Shown here in pieces: positions 12,785 to 28,023 of a stretch of DNA of 64,000 nt (position 1 is the stretch's first letter; each line of letters opens with the position of its first letter). The stretch comes from Hippophae tibetana (Eukaryota > Streptophyta > Magnoliopsida > Rosales > Elaeagnaceae). The stretch spans positions 1,550,001 through 1,614,000 of the forward strand of contig JAZDXN010000026.1 of the NCBI GenBank assembly GCA_037013495.1, given 5' to 3'. The translations under genes were made by a program, and so were the position numbers. Under the pieces are notes generated by a model. The model saw nothing but the letters and a program-made list of their open reading frames with translations. It was not told the DNA's origin and ran no database searches.

Positions 12785-13866
12785 GAGGTATTGGTGCCAA
12801 CCTAGGTTTGATTATTAATATTTTCAATCAATCCCTATTCTTCAAAAAAAAAAGAGAAGAGAAAAAGAAAGAGAATGTCGTTTACATTTTCAAAAATAAA
12901 AAAACATTTGGTAAATATGAGTTACAACTTTCAACGGAGATAACTTTTGACTCGGGTATCGAAAGCATTATTATAATTTATCAAATCAAACTCGTATCAA
13001 TTTACACAATATGTTTTGGCACTGCCAAGGAAAATCGTTTTTGTACCCAAATTACATTGTTTATATCACTTACCAAGTGTTTAAAGTTTTTGAAGCACCT
13101 TTTACATTTTACTTATTTCTGGTTAATTCATAGAGTTATACAGGAGATATTGGTGCCAACCTAGGATTGATTATTTATATTTTCAATCAATCCCTATTCC
13201 TCAAAAAAAAAAGAGAAGAGAAAAAGAAAGAGGATGTCGTTCATATTTTCAAAAACAAAAAAACATTTGGTAAATATGAGTTACAACTTTCAACGGAGAT
13301 AACTTTTGACTCGGGTATCGAAACAACTATTATAATATATCAAATCGAAGCTCATATCAAATTACACAATATGTTTTGGTACTGCAAAGGAAAATCGTTT
13401 TTGTACCCAAATTACATTGTTTATATCAATTACCAAGTGTTTAAAGTTTTTGAAGCACCTTTTTCATTTTACTTACTTCTGGTTAATTCAATAGAGCTAT
13501 ACAGGAGATATTGGTGCCAACCTAGGTTTGATTATTTATATTTTCAATCAATCCCTATTCTTCAAAAAAAAATAAGAGAAGAGAAAAAGAAAGAGAATGT
13601 CGTTTACATTTTCAAAAATAAAAAAAAACATTTGGTAAATATGAGTTACAACTTTCAACGGACATAACTTTTGACTCGGGTATCGAAAGCATTATTATAA
13701 TTTATCAAATCAAGCTCGTATCAATTTACACAATATGTTTTGGCACTGCCAAGGAAAATCGTTTTTGAACCAAATTACGTTGTTTATATCACTTACCAAG
13801 TGTTTAAAGTTTTTGAAGAACCTTTTACATTTTACTTATTTCTGGTTAATTCATAGAGTTATACAG
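12785..13866 (+). repeat. 12-mer types 3, 4 and a 5/3 hybrid
   Basis: Starts are 12785 (3, private gaggtattgg), 13144 (4) and 13505 (5/3). The last reads caacggacat as type 5, then switches within gggtatcgaaa to gcattatt of type 3. It also has private changes (ttttgaaccaaattacg, gaagaacc). Confidence 0.83.
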
Positions 13867-16406
13867 GAGATATTGGTGCCAACCTAGGATTGATTATTTA
13901 TATTTTCAATCAATCCCTATTCTTCAAAAAAAAATAAGAGAAGAGAAAAAGAAAAAGAATGTCTTTTACATTTTAAAAAATTTAAAAACATTTGGTATAT
14001 ATGAGTTACAACTTTCAACGGAGATAACTTTTGACTCGGGTATCGAAACAACTATTATAATATATCAAATCGAAGCTCGTATCAAATTACACAATATGTT
14101 TTCTTAATACAAAGGAAAATCGTTTTTGGACCCAAATTACATTGTTTATATCACTTACCAAGTGTTTAAAGTTTTTGAAGCACCTTTTTCATTTTACTTA
14201 CTTCTGGTTAATTCAATAGAGCTATACAGGAGATATTGGTGCCAACCTAGGTTTGATTATTTATATTTTCAATCAATCCCTATTCTTCAAAAAAAATAAG
14301 AGAAGAGAAAAAGAAAGAGAATGTCGTTTACATTTTCAAAAATAAAAAAACATTTGGTAAATATGAGTTACAACTTTCAACATAGATAACTTTTGACTCG
14401 GGTATCGAAACAACTATTATAATATATCAAATCGAAGCTCGTATCAAATAACACAATATTTTTTGGTACTGCCAAGGAAAATCATTTTTGTACCCAAATT
14501 ACATTGTTTATATCACTTACCAAGTGTTTAAAGTTTTTGAAGCACCTTTTTTCATTTTACTTACTTCTGGTTAATTCAATAGAGCTATACCGGAGATATT
14601 GGTGCCAACCTAGGTTTGATTATTTATATTTTCAATCAATCTCTATTCTTCAAAAAAAAATAAGAGAAGAGAAAAAGAAAAAGAATGTCGTTTACATTTT
14701 AAAAAATTTAAAAAATTTGGTAAATATGAGTTACAACTTTCAACGGAGATAACTTTTGACTCGGGTATCGAAACAACTATTATAATATATCAAATCGAAA
14801 CTCGTATCAAATTACACAATATGTTTCGGTACTGCAAAGGAAAATCGTTTTTGTACCCAAATTACATTGTTTATATCACTTACCAAGTGTTTAAAGTTTT
14901 TGAAGCACCTTTTTTATTTTACTTACTTCTGGTTAATTCAATAGAGCTATACAGGAGATATTGGTGCCAACCTAGGTTTGATTATTTATATTTTCAATCA
15001 ATCTCTATTCTTCAAAAAAAAAATAAGAGAAGAGAAAAAGAAAGAGAATGTCGTTTACATTTTAAAAAATTTAAAAACATTTGGTAAATATGAGTTACAA
15101 CTTTCAACGGAGATAACTTTTGACTCGGGTATTGAAACAACTATTATAATATATCAAATCGAAGCTCGTATCAAATTACACAATATGTTTTCGTACTGCA
15201 AAGGAAAATCCTTTTTGGACCCAAATTACATTGTTTATATCACTTACCAAGTGTTTAAAGTTTTTGAAGCACCTTTTTTCATTTTACTTACTTCTGGTTA
15301 ATTCAATAGAGCTATACCGGAGGTATTGGTGCCAACCTAGGTTTGATTATTTATTTTTTCAATCAATCCCTATTCTTCAAAAAAAAATAAGAGAAGAGAA
15401 AAAGAAAAAGAATGTCTTTTACATTTTAAAAAATTTAAAAACATTTGGTATATATGAGTTACAACTTTCAACGGAGATAACTTTTGACTCGGGTATCGAA
15501 ACAACTATTATAATATATCAAATCGAAGCTCGTATCAAATTACACAATATGTTTTCTTACTACAAAGGAAAATCGTTTTTGGACCCAAATTACATTGTTT
15601 ATATCACTTAAAAAGTGTTTAAAGTTTTTGAAGCACCTTTTTCATTTTACTTACTTCTGGTTAATTCAATAGAGCTATACAGGAGATATTGGTGCCAACC
15701 TAGGTTTGATTATTTATATTTTCAATCAATCCCTATTCTTCAAAAAAAATAAGAGAAGAGAAAAAGAAAGAGAATGTCGTTTACATTTTCAAAAATAAAA
15801 AAACATTTGGTAAATATGAGTAACAACTTTCAACATAGATAAATTTTGACTCGGGTATCGAAACAACTATTATAATATATCAAATCAAGCTCGTATCAAT
15901 TTACACAATATGTTTTGGCACTGCAAAGGAAAATCGTTTTTGTACCCAAATTACATTGTTTATATCACTTACCAAGTGTTTAAAGTTTTTGAAGCACCTT
16001 TATCATTTTACTTACTTCTGGTTAATTCAATAGAGCTATATAGGAGATATTGGTGCCAACCTAGGTTTGATTATTTATATTTTCAATAAATCCCTATTCT
16101 TCAAAAGAAAAATAAGAGAAGAGAAAAAGAAAAAGAATGTCTTTTACATTTTAAAAAATTTAAAAACATTTGGTATATATGAGTTACAACTTTCAACGGA
16201 GATAACTTTTGACTCGGGTATCGAAACAACTATTATAATATATCAAATCGAAGCTCGTATCAAATTACACAATATGTTTTGGTACTGCAAAGGAAAATCG
16301 TTTTTGTACCCAAATTACATTGTTTATATCACTTACCAAGTGTTTAATGTTTTTGAAGCACCTTTTTCATTTTACTTACTTATGGTTAATTCATAGAGTT
16401 ATACAG
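13867..16406 (+). repeat. Transition zone between the 12-mer and four-mer families
   Basis: Starts are 13867 (type 4 start, then a type 12 variant with tgtcttttac and tggtatatat), 14230 (C-like: caacatagat, caaataacac), 14593 (11), 14955 (12/10), 15320 (type 12 variant), 15683 (C/A hybrid) and 16044 (B start, type 12 variant middle, D end). Monomers of both families are mixed and even joined within single units, so the two families recombined here. Confidence 0.82.
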
Positions 16407-19400
16407 GAGATATTGGTGCCAACCTAGGTTTGATTATTTATATTTTCAATCAATCCCTATTCTTCAAAAAAAAAAAAAATAAGAGAAGAGAAAAAGAAAG
16501 AGGATGTCGTTCATATTTTCAAAAACAAAAAAACATTTGGTAAATATGAGTTACAACTTTCAACGGAGATAACTTTTGACTCGGGTATTGAAACCACTAT
16601 TATAATATATCAAATCAAGCTCGTATCAATTTACACAATATGTTTTGGCACTGCAAAGGAAAATCGTTTTTGTACCCAAATTACATTGTTTATATCACTT
16701 ACCAAGTGTTTAAAGTTTTTGAAGCACCTTTATCATTTTACTTACTTCTGGTTAATTCAATAGAGCTATATAGGAGATATTGGTGCCAACCTAGGTTTGA
16801 TTATTTATATTTTCAATAAATCCCTATTCTTCAAAAGAAAAATAAGAGAAGAGAAAAAGAAAGAGGATGTCGTTCACATTTTCAAAAATAAAAAGTAATT
16901 GGTAAATATGAGTTACAAATTTAAACGGAGATAACTTTTGACTCGGGTATCGAAACCACTATTATAATATATCAAATCGAAGCTCGTATCAAATTACATA
17001 ATATGTTTTGGTCCCATCAAAGAAAATCGTTTTTGCACCCAAATTACATCGTTTACACCACTTTCCGTGTTTTAAAGTTTTTGACGCACCATTTTCAATT
17101 TACTTACTTCTGGTTTAATTCAATAGAGCTATACAGGAGACATTGGTACCAACCTAGGTTTGATTATTAATATTTTCAATCAATCCCTATTCTTCAAAAA
17201 AAAATAAGAGAAGAGAAAAAGAAAGAGAATGTCGTTTACATTTTCAAAAATAAAAAAACATTTGGTAAATATGAGTTACAAATTTCAACATAGATAACTT
17301 TTGACTCGGGTATCGAAACAACTATTATAATATATCAAATCGAAGCTCGTATCAAATAACACAACATTTTTTGGTACTGCCAAGGAAAATCATTTTTGTA
17401 CCCAAATTAAATTGTTTATATCACTTACCAAGTGTTTAAAGTTTTTGAACCACCTTTTTCATTTTACTTACTTATGGTTAATTCAATAGAGCTATAGAGG
17501 AGATATTGGTGCCAACATAGGTTTGATTATTTATATTTTCAATCAATCCCTATTCTTCAAAAAAAAAATAAGAGAAGAGAAAAAGAAAGAGGATGTCTTC
17601 ATATTTTCAAAAACAAAAAAACATTTGGTAAATATGAGTTACAACTTTCAACGGAGATAACTTTTGACTCGGGTATTGAAACCACTATTATAATATATCA
17701 AATCAAGCTCGTATCAATTTACACAATATGTTTTGGCACTGCAAAGGAAAATCGTTTTATACCCAAATTACATTGTTTATATCACTTACCAAGTGTTTAA
17801 AGTTTTTGAAGCACCTTTATCATTTTACTTACTTCTGGTTAATTCAATAGAGCTATACAGGAGATATTGGTGCCAACCTAGGTTTGATTATTTATATTTT
17901 CAATAAATCCCTATTCTTCAAAAGAAAAATAAGAGAAGAGAAAAAGAAAGAGGATGTCGTTCACATTTTAAAAAAAAAAATTGGTAAATATGAGTTACAA
18001 ATTTAAACGGAGATAACTTTTGACTCGGGTATCGAAACCACTATTATAATATATCAAATCGAAGCTCGTATCAAATTACATAATATTTTTTGGTCCCGTC
18101 AAAGAAAATCGTTTTTGCACCCAAATTACATTCTTTACACCACTTTCCGTGTTTGAAAGTTTTTGACGCACCATTTTCAATTTACTTACTTCTGGTTTAA
18201 TTCAATAGAGCTATACAGGAGACATTGGTACCAACCTAGGTTTGATTATTAATATTTTCAATCAATCCCTATTCTTCAAAAAAAAAAATAAGAGAAGAGA
18301 AAAAGAAAGAGAATGTCGTTTACATTTTCAAAAATAAAAAAACATTTGGTAAATATGAGTTACAACTTTCAACATAGATAACTTTTGACTCGGGTATCGA
18401 AACAACTATTATAATATATCAAATCGAAGCTCGTATCAAATAACACAATATTTTTTGGTACTGCCAAGGAAAATCATTTTTGTACCCAAATTACATTGTT
18501 TATATCACTTACCAAGTGTTTAAAGTTTTTGAACCACCTTTTTCATTTTACTTACTTATGGTTAATTCAATAGAGCTATACAGGAGACATTGGTACCAAC
18601 CTAGGTTTGATTATTAATATTTTCAATCAATCCCTATTCTTCAAAAAAAAAATAAGAGAAGAGAAAAAGAAAGAGAATGTCGTTTACATTTTCAAAAATA
18701 AAAAAACATTTGGTAAATATGAGTTACAACTTTCAACATAGATAACTTTTGACTCGGGTATCGAAACAACTATTATAATATATCAAATCGAAGCTCGTAT
18801 CAAATAACACAATATTTTTTGGTACTGCCAAGGAAAATCATTTTTGTACCCAAATTACATTGTTTATATCACTTACCAAGTGTTTAAAGTTTTTGAACCA
18901 CCTTTTTCATTTTACTTACTTATGGTTAATTCAATAGAGCTATAGAGGAGATATTGGTGCCAACATAGGTTTGATTATTTATATTTTCAATAAATCCCTA
19001 TTCTTCAAAAGAAAAATAAGAGAAGAGAAAAAGAAAGAGGATGTCGTTCACATTTTCAAAAATAAAAAGTAATTGGTAAATATGAGTTACAAATTTAAAC
19101 GGAGATAACTTTTTGACTCGGGTATCGAAACCACTATTATAATATATCAAATCGAAGCTCGTATCAAATTACATAATATGTTTTGGTCCCGTCAAAAAAA
19201 ATCGTTTTTGCTCCCAAATTACATCGTTTACACCACTTTCCGTGTTTTAAAGTTTTTGACGCACCATTTTCAATTTACTTACTTCTGGTTTAATTCAATA
19301 GAGCTATACAGGAGACATTGGTACCAACCTAGGTTTGATTATTAATATTTTCAATCAATCCCTATTCTTCAAAAAAAAAATAAGAGAAGAGAAAAAGAAA

Positions 19401-19675
19401 GAGAATGCCGTTTACATTTTCAAAAATAAAAAAACATTTGGTAAATATGAGTTACAACTTTCAACATAGATAACTTTTGACTCGGGTATCGAAACAACTA
19501 TTATAATATATCAAATCGAAGCTCGTATCAAATAACACAATATTTTTTGGTACTGCCAAGGAAAATCATTTTTGTACCCAAATTACATTGTTTATATCAC
19601 TTACCAAGTGTTTAAAGTTTTGGAACCACCTTTTTCATTTTACTTACTTATGGTTAATTGAATAGAGCTATAGAG
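16407..19675 (+). repeat. Irregular A/B/C/D block
   Basis: Starts are 16407 (A, A-run of 14), 16774 (B), 17137 (C), 17500 (D/A hybrid, with a one-base loss in gatgtcttcat), 17861 (B), 18219 (C), 18584 (C), 18948 (D start then B) and 19312 (C, private aatgccgttt). The order is not a clean four-mer; two C units lie side by side and two D units are fused to other types. Confidence 0.85.
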
Positions 19676-21128
19676 GAGATATTGGTGCCAACATAGGTTT
19701 GATTATTTATATTTTCAATCAATCCCTATTCTTCAAAAAAAAAATAAGAGAAGAGAAAAAGAAAGAGGATGTCGTTCATATGTTCAAAAACAAAAAAACA
19801 TTTGGTAAATATGAGTTACAACTTTCAACGAAGATAACTTTTGACTCGCGTATCGAAACAACTATTATAATATATCAAATCGAAGCTCATATCAAATTAC
19901 ACAATATGTTTTGGTACTGCAAAGGAAAATCGTTTTTGTACCCAAATTACATTGTTTATATCACTTACCAAGTGTTTAATGTTTTTGAAGCACCTTTTTC
20001 ATTTTACTTACTTATGGTTAATTCATAGAGTTATACAGGAGATATTGGTGCCAACCTAGGTTTGATTATTTATATTTTCAATCAATCCCTATTCTTCAAA
20101 AAAAAAAATAAGAGAAGAGAAAAAGAAAGAGGATGTCGTTCATATTTTCAAAAACAAAAAAACATTTGGTAAATATGAGTTACAACTTTCAACGGAGATA
20201 ACTTTTGACTCGGGTATTGAAACCACTATTATAATATATCAAATCAAGCTCGTATCAATTTACACAATATGTTTTGGCACTGCAAAGGAAAATCGTTTTT
20301 GTACCCAAATTACATTGTTTATATCACTTACCAAGTGTTTAAAGTTTTTGAAGCACCTTTATCATTTTACTTACTTCTGGTTAATTCAATAGAGCTATAT
20401 AGGAGATATTGGTGCCAACCTAGGTTTGATTATTTATATTTTCAATAAATCCCTATTCTTCAAAAGAAAAATAAGAGAAGAGAAAAAGAAAGAGGATGTC
20501 GTTCACATTTTCAAAAATAAAAAGTAATTGGTAAATATGAGTTACAAATTTAAACGGAGATAACTTTTGACTCGGGTATCGAAACCACTATTATAATATA
20601 TCAAATCGAAGCTCGTATCAAATTACATAATATGTTTTGGTCCCGTCAAAGAAAATCGTTTTTGCACCCAAATTACATCGTTTACACCACTTTCCGTGTT
20701 TTAATGTTTTTGACGCACCATTTTCAATTTACTTACTTCTGGTTTAATTCAATAGAGCTATACAGGAGACATTGGTACCAACCTAGGTTTGATTATTAAT
20801 ATTTTCAATCAATCCCTATTCTTCAAAAAAAAATAAGGGAAGAGAAAAAGAAAGAGAATGTCGTTTACATTTTCAAAAATAAAAAAACATTTGGTAAATA
20901 TGAGTTACAACTTTCAACATAGATAACTTTTGACTCGGGTATCGAAACAACTATTATAATATATCAAATCGAAGCTCGTATCAAATAACACAATATTTTT
21001 TGGTACTGCCAAGGAAAATCATTTTTGTACCCAAATTACATTGTTTATATCACTTACCAAGTGTTTAAAGTTTTTGAACCACCTTTTTCATTTTACTTAC
21101 TTATGGTTAATTCAATAGAGCTATAGAG
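19676..21128 (+). repeat. Four-mer HOR unit D-A-B-C
   Basis: Starts are 19676 (D), 20039 (A), 20403 (B) and 20766 (C). Type diagnostics used for all four-mer units: D has catatgttc and gtgtttaatg; A has atcaagctcg, tttggcactg and ctttatcat; B has caataaatcc, ttcaaaagaa, aatttaaacgg and gtcccgtc; C has gagacattggtacc, gattattaat, caacatagat, caaataacac and ttgaaccacc. Confidence 0.93.
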
Positions 21129-22579
21129 GAGATATTGGTGCCAACATAGGTTTGATTATTTATATTTTCAATCAATCCCTATTCTTCAAAAAAAATAAGA
21201 GAAGAGAAAAAGAAAGAGGATGTCGTTCATATGTTCAAAAACAAAAAAACATTTGGTAAATATGAGTTACAACTTTCAACGGAGATAACTTTTGACTCGG
21301 GTATCGAAACAACTATTATAATATATCAAATCGAAGCTCATATCAAATTACACAATATGTTTTGGTACTGCAAAGGAAAATCGTTTTTGTACCCAAATTA
21401 CATTGTTTATATCACTTACCAAGTGTTTAATGTTTTTGAAGCACCTTTTTCATTTTACTTACTTATGGTTAATTCATAGAGTTATACAGGAGATATTGGT
21501 GCCAACCTAGGTTTGATTATTTATATTTTCAATCAATCCCTATTCTTCAAAAAAAAAATAAGAGAAGAGAAAAAGAAAGTGGATGTCGTTCATATTTTCA
21601 AAAACAAAAAAACATTTGGTAAATATGAGTTACAACTTTCAACGGAGATAACTTTTGACTCGGGTATTGAAACCACTATTATAATATATCAAATCAAGCT
21701 CGTATCAATTTACACAATATGTTTTGGCACTGCAAAGGAAAATCGTTTTTGTACCCAAATTACATTGTTTATATCACTTACCAAGTGTTTAAAGTTTTTG
21801 AAGCACCTTTATCATTTTACTTACTTCTGGTTAATTCAATAGAGCTATATAGGAGATATTGGTGCCAACCTAGGTTTGATTATTTATATTTTCAATAAAT
21901 CCCTATTCTTCAAAAGAAAAATAAGAGAAGAGAAAAAGAAAGAGGATGTCGTTCACATTTTCAAAAATAAAAAGTAATTGGTAAATATGAGTTACAAATT
22001 TAAACGGAGATAACTTTTGACTCGGGTATCGAAACCACTATTATAATATATCAAATCGAAGCTCGTATCAAATTACATAATATGTTTTGGTCCCGTCAAA
22101 GAAAATCGTTTTTGCACCCAAATTACATCGTTTACACCACTTTCCGTGTTTTAATGTTTTTCACGCACCATTTTCAATTTACTTACTTCTGGTTTAATTC
22201 AATAGAGCTATACAGGAGACATTGGTACCAACCTAGGTTTGATTATTAATATTTTCAATCAATCCCTATTCTTAAAAAAAAAAATAAGAGAAGAGAAAAA
22301 GAAAGAGAATGTCGTTTACATTTTCAAAAATAAAAAAACATTTGGTAAATATGAGTTACAACTTTCAACATAGATAACTTTTGACTCGGGTATCGAAACA
22401 ACTATTATAATATATCAAATCGAAGCTCGTATCAAATAACACAATATTTTTTGGTACTGCCAAGGAAAATCATTTTTGTACCCAAATTACATTGTTTATA
22501 TCACTTACCAAGTGTTTAAAGTTTTTGAACCACCTTTTTCATTTTACTTACTTATGGTTAATTCAATAGAGCTATAGAG
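21129..22579 (+). repeat. Four-mer HOR unit D-A-B-C
   Basis: Starts are 21129, 21490, 21853 and 22216. A carries the aaagtggatg variant. B has a private tttttcacgc. C has ttcttaaaaa in place of ttcttcaaaa, a variant shared with the C units at 31652 and 34554. Confidence 0.93.
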
Positions 22580-23667
22580 GAGATATTGGTGCCAACCTAG
22601 GTTTGATTATTTATATTTTCAATCAATCCCTATTCTTCAAAAAAAAATAAGAGAAGAGAAAAAGAAAGAGGATGTCGTTCATATGTTCAAAAACAAAAAA
22701 ACATTTGCTAAATATGAGTTACAACTTTCAACGGAGATAACTTTTGACTCGGGTATCGAAACAACTATTATAATATATCAAATCGAAGCTTATATCAAAT
22801 TAAACAATATGTTTTGGTACTGCAAAGGAAAATCGTTTTTGTACCCAAATTACATTGTTTATATCACTTACCAAGTGTTTAATGTTTTTGAAGCACCTTT
22901 TTCATTTTACTTACTTCTGGTTAATTCATAGAGTTATACAGGAGATATTGGTGCCAACCTAGGTTTGATTATTTATATTTTCAATCAATCCCTATTCTTC
23001 AAAAAAAAAATAAGAGAAGAGAAAAAGAAAGAGGATGTCGTTCATATTTTCAAAAACAAAAAAACATTTGGTAAATATGAGTTACAACTTTCAACGGAGA
23101 TAACTTTTGACTCGGGTATTGAAACCACTATTATAATATATCAAATCAAGCTCGTATCAATTTACACAATATGTTTTGGCACTGCAAAGGAAAATCGTTT
23201 TTGTACCCAAATTACATTGTTTATATCACTTACCAAGTGTTTAAAGTTTTTGAAGCACCTTTATCATTTTACTTACTTCTGGTTAATTCAATAGAGCTAT
23301 ATAGGAGATATTGGTGCCAACCTAGGTTTGATTATTTATATTTTCAATAAATCCCTATTCTTCAAAAGAAAAATAAGAGAAGAGAAAAAGAAAGAGGATG
23401 TCGTTCACATTTTCAAAAAAAAAAAAAAAATTGGTTAATATGAGTTACAAATTTAAACGGAGATAACTTTTGACTCGGGTATCGAAATCACTATTATAAT
23501 ATATCAAATCGAAGCTCGTATCAAATTACATAATATGTTTTGGTCCCGTCAAAGAAAATCGTTTTTGCACCCAAATTACATCGTTTACACCACTTTCCGT
23601 GTTTTAAAGTTTTTGACGCACCATTTTCATTTTACTTACTTATGGTTAATTGAATAGAGCTATACAG
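22580..23667 (+). repeat. Three-mer HOR variant D-A-B/C
   Basis: Starts are 22580 (D, tttgctaaat), 22942 (A) and 23305 (B with a C end). The hybrid reads cgcaccatttt as B and then cattttacttacttatgg and ggttaattgaatag as C. One monomer was lost at the crossover near 23620-23645. The B part also holds an unusually long A run near 23416. Confidence 0.92.
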
Positions 23668-25120
23668 GAGATATTGGTGCCAACATAGGTTTGATTATTT
23701 ATATTTTCAATCAATCCCTATTCTTCAAAAAAAAATAAGAGAAGAGAAAAAGAAAGAGGATGTCGTTCATATGTTCAAAAACAAAAAAACATTTGGTAAA
23801 TATGAGTTACAACTTTCAACGAAGATAACTTTTGACTCGCGTATCGAAACAACTATTATAATATATCAAATCGAAGCTCATATCAAATTACACAATATGT
23901 TTTGGTACTGCAAAGGAAAATCGTTTTTGTACCCAAATTACATTGTTTATATCACTTACCAAGTGTTTAATGTTTTTGAAGCACCTTTTTCATTTTACTT
24001 ACTTATGGTTAATTCATAGAGTTATACAGGAGATATTGGTGCCAACCTAGGTTTGATTATTTATATTTTCAATCAATCCCTATTCTTCAAAAAAAAAATA
24101 AGAGAAGAGAAAAAGAAAGTGGATGTCGTTCATATTTTCAAAAACAAAAAAACATTTGGTAAATATGAGTTACAACTTTCAACGGAGATAACTTTTGACT
24201 CGGGTATTGAAACCACTATTATAATATATCAAATCAAGCTCGTATCAATTTACACAATATGTTTTGGCACTGCAAAGGAAAATCGTTTTTGTACCCAAAT
24301 TACATTGTTTATATCACTTACCAAGTGTTTAAAGTTTTTGAAGCACCTTTATCATTTTACTTACTTCTGGTTAATTCAATAGAGCTATATAGGAGATATT
24401 GGTGCCAACCTAGGTTTGATTATTTATATTTTCAATAAATCCCTATTCTTCAAAAGAAAAATAAGAGAAGAGAAAAAGAAAGAGGATGTCGTTCACATTT
24501 TCAAAAATAAAAAGTAATTGGTAAATATGAGTTACAAATTTAAACGGAGATAACTTTTTGACTCGGGTATCGAAACCACTATTATAATATATCAAATCGA
24601 AGCTCGTATCAAATTACATAATATGTTTTGGTCCCGTCAAAGAAAATCGTTTTTGCTCCCAAATTACATCGTTTACACCACTTTCCGTGTTTTAAAGTTT
24701 TTGACGCACCATTTTCAATTTACTTACTTCTGGTTTAATTCAATAGAGCTATACAGGAGACATTGGTACCAACCTAGGTTTGATTATTAATATTTTCAAT
24801 CAATCCCTATTCTTCAAAAAAAAAATAAGAGAAGAGAAAAAGAAAGAGAATGCCGTTTACATTTTCAAAAATAAAAAAACATTTGGTAAATATGAGTTAC
24901 AACTTTCAACATAGATAACTTTTGACTCGGGTATCGAAACAACTATTATAATATATCAAATCGAAGCTCGTATCAAATAACACAATATTTTTTGGTACTG
25001 CCAAGGAAAATCATTTTTGTACCCAAATTACATTGTTTATATCACTTACCAAGTGTTTAAAGTTTTGGAACCACCTTTTTCATTTTACTTACTTATGGTT
25101 AATTGAATAGAGCTATAGAG
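23668..25120 (+). repeat. Four-mer HOR unit D-A-B-C
   Basis: Starts are 23668, 24030, 24393 and 24757. Its C unit shares aatgccgttt and agttttggaacc with the C at 19312, pointing to exchange between units about 5.4 kb (15 monomers) apart. Confidence 0.93.
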
Positions 25121-26572
25121 GAGATATTGGTGCCAACATAGGTTTGATTATTTATATTTTCAATCAATCCCTATTCTTCAAAAAAAAATAAGAGAAGAGA
25201 AAAAGAAAGAGGATGTCGTTCATATGTTCAAAAACAAAAAAACATTTGGTAAATATGAGTTACAACTTTCAACGAAGATAACTTTTGACTCGCGTATCGA
25301 AACAACTATTATAATATATCAAATCGAAGCTCATATCAAATTACACAATATGTTTTGGTACTGCAAAGGAAAATCGTTTTTGTACCCAAATTACATTGTT
25401 TATATCACTTACCAAGTGTTTAATGTTTTTGAAGCACCTTTTTCATTTTACTTACTTATGGTTAATTCATAGAGTTATACAGGAGATATTGGTGCCAACC
25501 TAGGTTTGATTATTTATATTTTCAATCAATCCCTATTCTTCAAAAAAAAAAATAAGAGAAGAGAAAAAGAAAGAGGATGTCGTTCATATTTTCAAAAACA
25601 AAAAAACATTTGGTAAATATGAGTTACAACTTTCAACGGAGATAACTTTTGACTCGGGTATTGAAACCACTATTATAATATATCAAATCAAGCTCGTATC
25701 AATTTACACAATATGTTTTGGCACTGCAAAGGAAAATCGTTTTTGTACCCAAATTACATTGTTTATATCACTTACCAAGTGTTTAAAGTTTTTGAAGCAC
25801 CTTTATCATTTTACTTACTTCTGGTTAATTCAATAGAGCTATATAGGAGATATTGGTGCCAACCTAGGTTTGATTATTTATATTTTCAATAAATCCCTAT
25901 TCTTCAAAAGAAAAATAAGAGAAGAGAAAAAGAAAGAGTATGTCGTTCACATTTTCAAAAATAAAAAGTAATTGGTAAATATGAGTTACAAATTTAAACG
26001 GAGATAACTTTTGACTCGGGTATCGAAACCACTATTATAATATATCAAATCGAAGCTCGTATCAAATTACATAATATGTTTTGGTCCCGTCAAAGAAAAT
26101 CGTTTTTGCACCCAAATTACATCGTTTACACCACTTTCTGTGTTTTAAAGTTTTTGACGCACCATTTTCAATTTACTTACTTCTGGTTTAATTCAATAGA
26201 GCTATACAGGAGACATTGGTACCAACCTAGGTTTGATTATTAATATTTTCAATCAATCCCTATTCTTCAAAAAAAAATAAGGGAAGAGAAAAAGAAAGAG
26301 AATGTCGTTTACATTTTCAAAAATAAAAAAACATTTGGTAAATATGAGTTACAACTTTCAACATAGATAACTTTTGACTCGGGTATCGAAACAACTATTA
26401 TAATATATCAAATCGAAGCTCGTATCAAATAACACAATATTTTTTGGTACTGCCAAGGAAAATCATTTTTGTACCCAAATTACATTGTTTATATCACTTA
26501 CCAAGTGTTTAAAGTTTTTGAACCACCTTTTTCATTTTACTTACTTATGGTTAATTCAATAGAGCTATAGAG
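25121..26572 (+). repeat. Four-mer HOR unit D-A-B-C
   Basis: Starts are 25121, 25483, 25847 and 26210. B carries tttctgtg instead of tttccgtg and C carries aataagggaag. These two variants mark the locally homogenised group that runs to about 30.5 kb. Confidence 0.93.
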
Positions 26573-28023
26573 GAGATATTGGTGCCAACATAGGTTTGAT
26601 TATTTATATTTTCAATCAATCCCTATTCTTCAAAAAAAAATAAGAGAAGAGAAAAAGAAAGAGGATGTCGTTCATATGTTCAAAAACAAAAAAACATTTG
26701 GTAAATATGAGTTACAACTTTCAACGGAGATAACTTTTGACTCGGGTATCGAAACAACTATTATAATATATCAAATCGAAGCTCATATCAAATTACACAA
26801 TATGTTTTGGTACTGCAAAGGAAAATCGTTTTTGTACCCAAATTACATTGTTTATATCACTTACCAAGTGTTTAATGTTTTTGAAGCACCTTTTTCATTT
26901 TACTTACTTATGGTTAATTCATAGAGTTATACAGGAGATATTGGTGCCAACCTAGGTTTGATTATTTATATTTTCAATCAATCCCTATTCTTCAAAAAAA
27001 AAATAAGAGAAGAGAAAAAGAAAGTGGATGTCGTTCATATTTTCAAAAACAAAAAAACATTTGGTAAATATGAGTTACAACTTTCAACGGAGATAACTTT
27101 TGACTCGGGTATTGAAACCACTATTATAATATATCAAATCAAGCTCGTATCAATTTACACAATATGTTTTGGCACTGCAAAGGAAAATCGTTTTTGTACC
27201 CAAATTACATTGTTTATATCACTTACCAAGTGTTTAAAGTTTTTGAAGCACCTTTATCATTTTACTTACTTCTGGTTAATTCAATAGAGCTATATAGGAG
27301 ATATTGGTGCCAACCTAGGTTTGATTATTTATATTTTCAATAAATCCCTATTCTTCAAAAGAAAAATAAGAGAAGAGAAAAAGAAAGAGGATGTCGTTCA
27401 CATTTTCAAAAATAAAAAGTAATTGGTAAATATGAGTTACAAATTTAAACGGAGATAACTTTTGACTCGGGTATCGAAACCACTATTATAATATATCAAA
27501 TCGAAGCTCGTATCAAATTACATAATATGTTTTGGTCCCGTCAAAGAAAATCGTTTTTGCACCCAAATTACATCGTTTACACCACTTTCTGTGTTTTAAA
27601 GTTTTTGACGCACCATTTTCAATTTACTTACTTCTGGTTTAATTCAATAGAGCTATACAGGAGACATTGGTACCAACCTAGGTTTGATTATTAATATTTT
27701 CAATCAATCCCTATTCTTCAAAAAAAAATAAGGGAAGAGAAAAAGAAAGAGAATGTCGTTTACATTTTCAAAAATAAAAAAACATTTGGTAAATATGAGT
27801 TACAACTTTCAACATAGATAACTTTTGACTCGGGTATCGAAACAACTATTATAATATATCAAATCGAAGCTCGTATCAAATAACACAATATTTTTTGGTA
27901 CTGCCAAGGAAAATCATTTTTGTACCCAAATTACATTGTTTATATCACTTACCAAGTGTTTAAAGTTTTTGAACCACCTTTTTCATTTTACTTACTTATG
28001 GTTAATTCAATAGAGCTATAGAG
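26573..28023 (+). repeat. Four-mer HOR unit D-A-B-C
   Basis: Starts are 26573, 26935, 27298 and 27661. It carries the tttctgtg (B) and aataagggaag (C) variants. Confidence 0.93.
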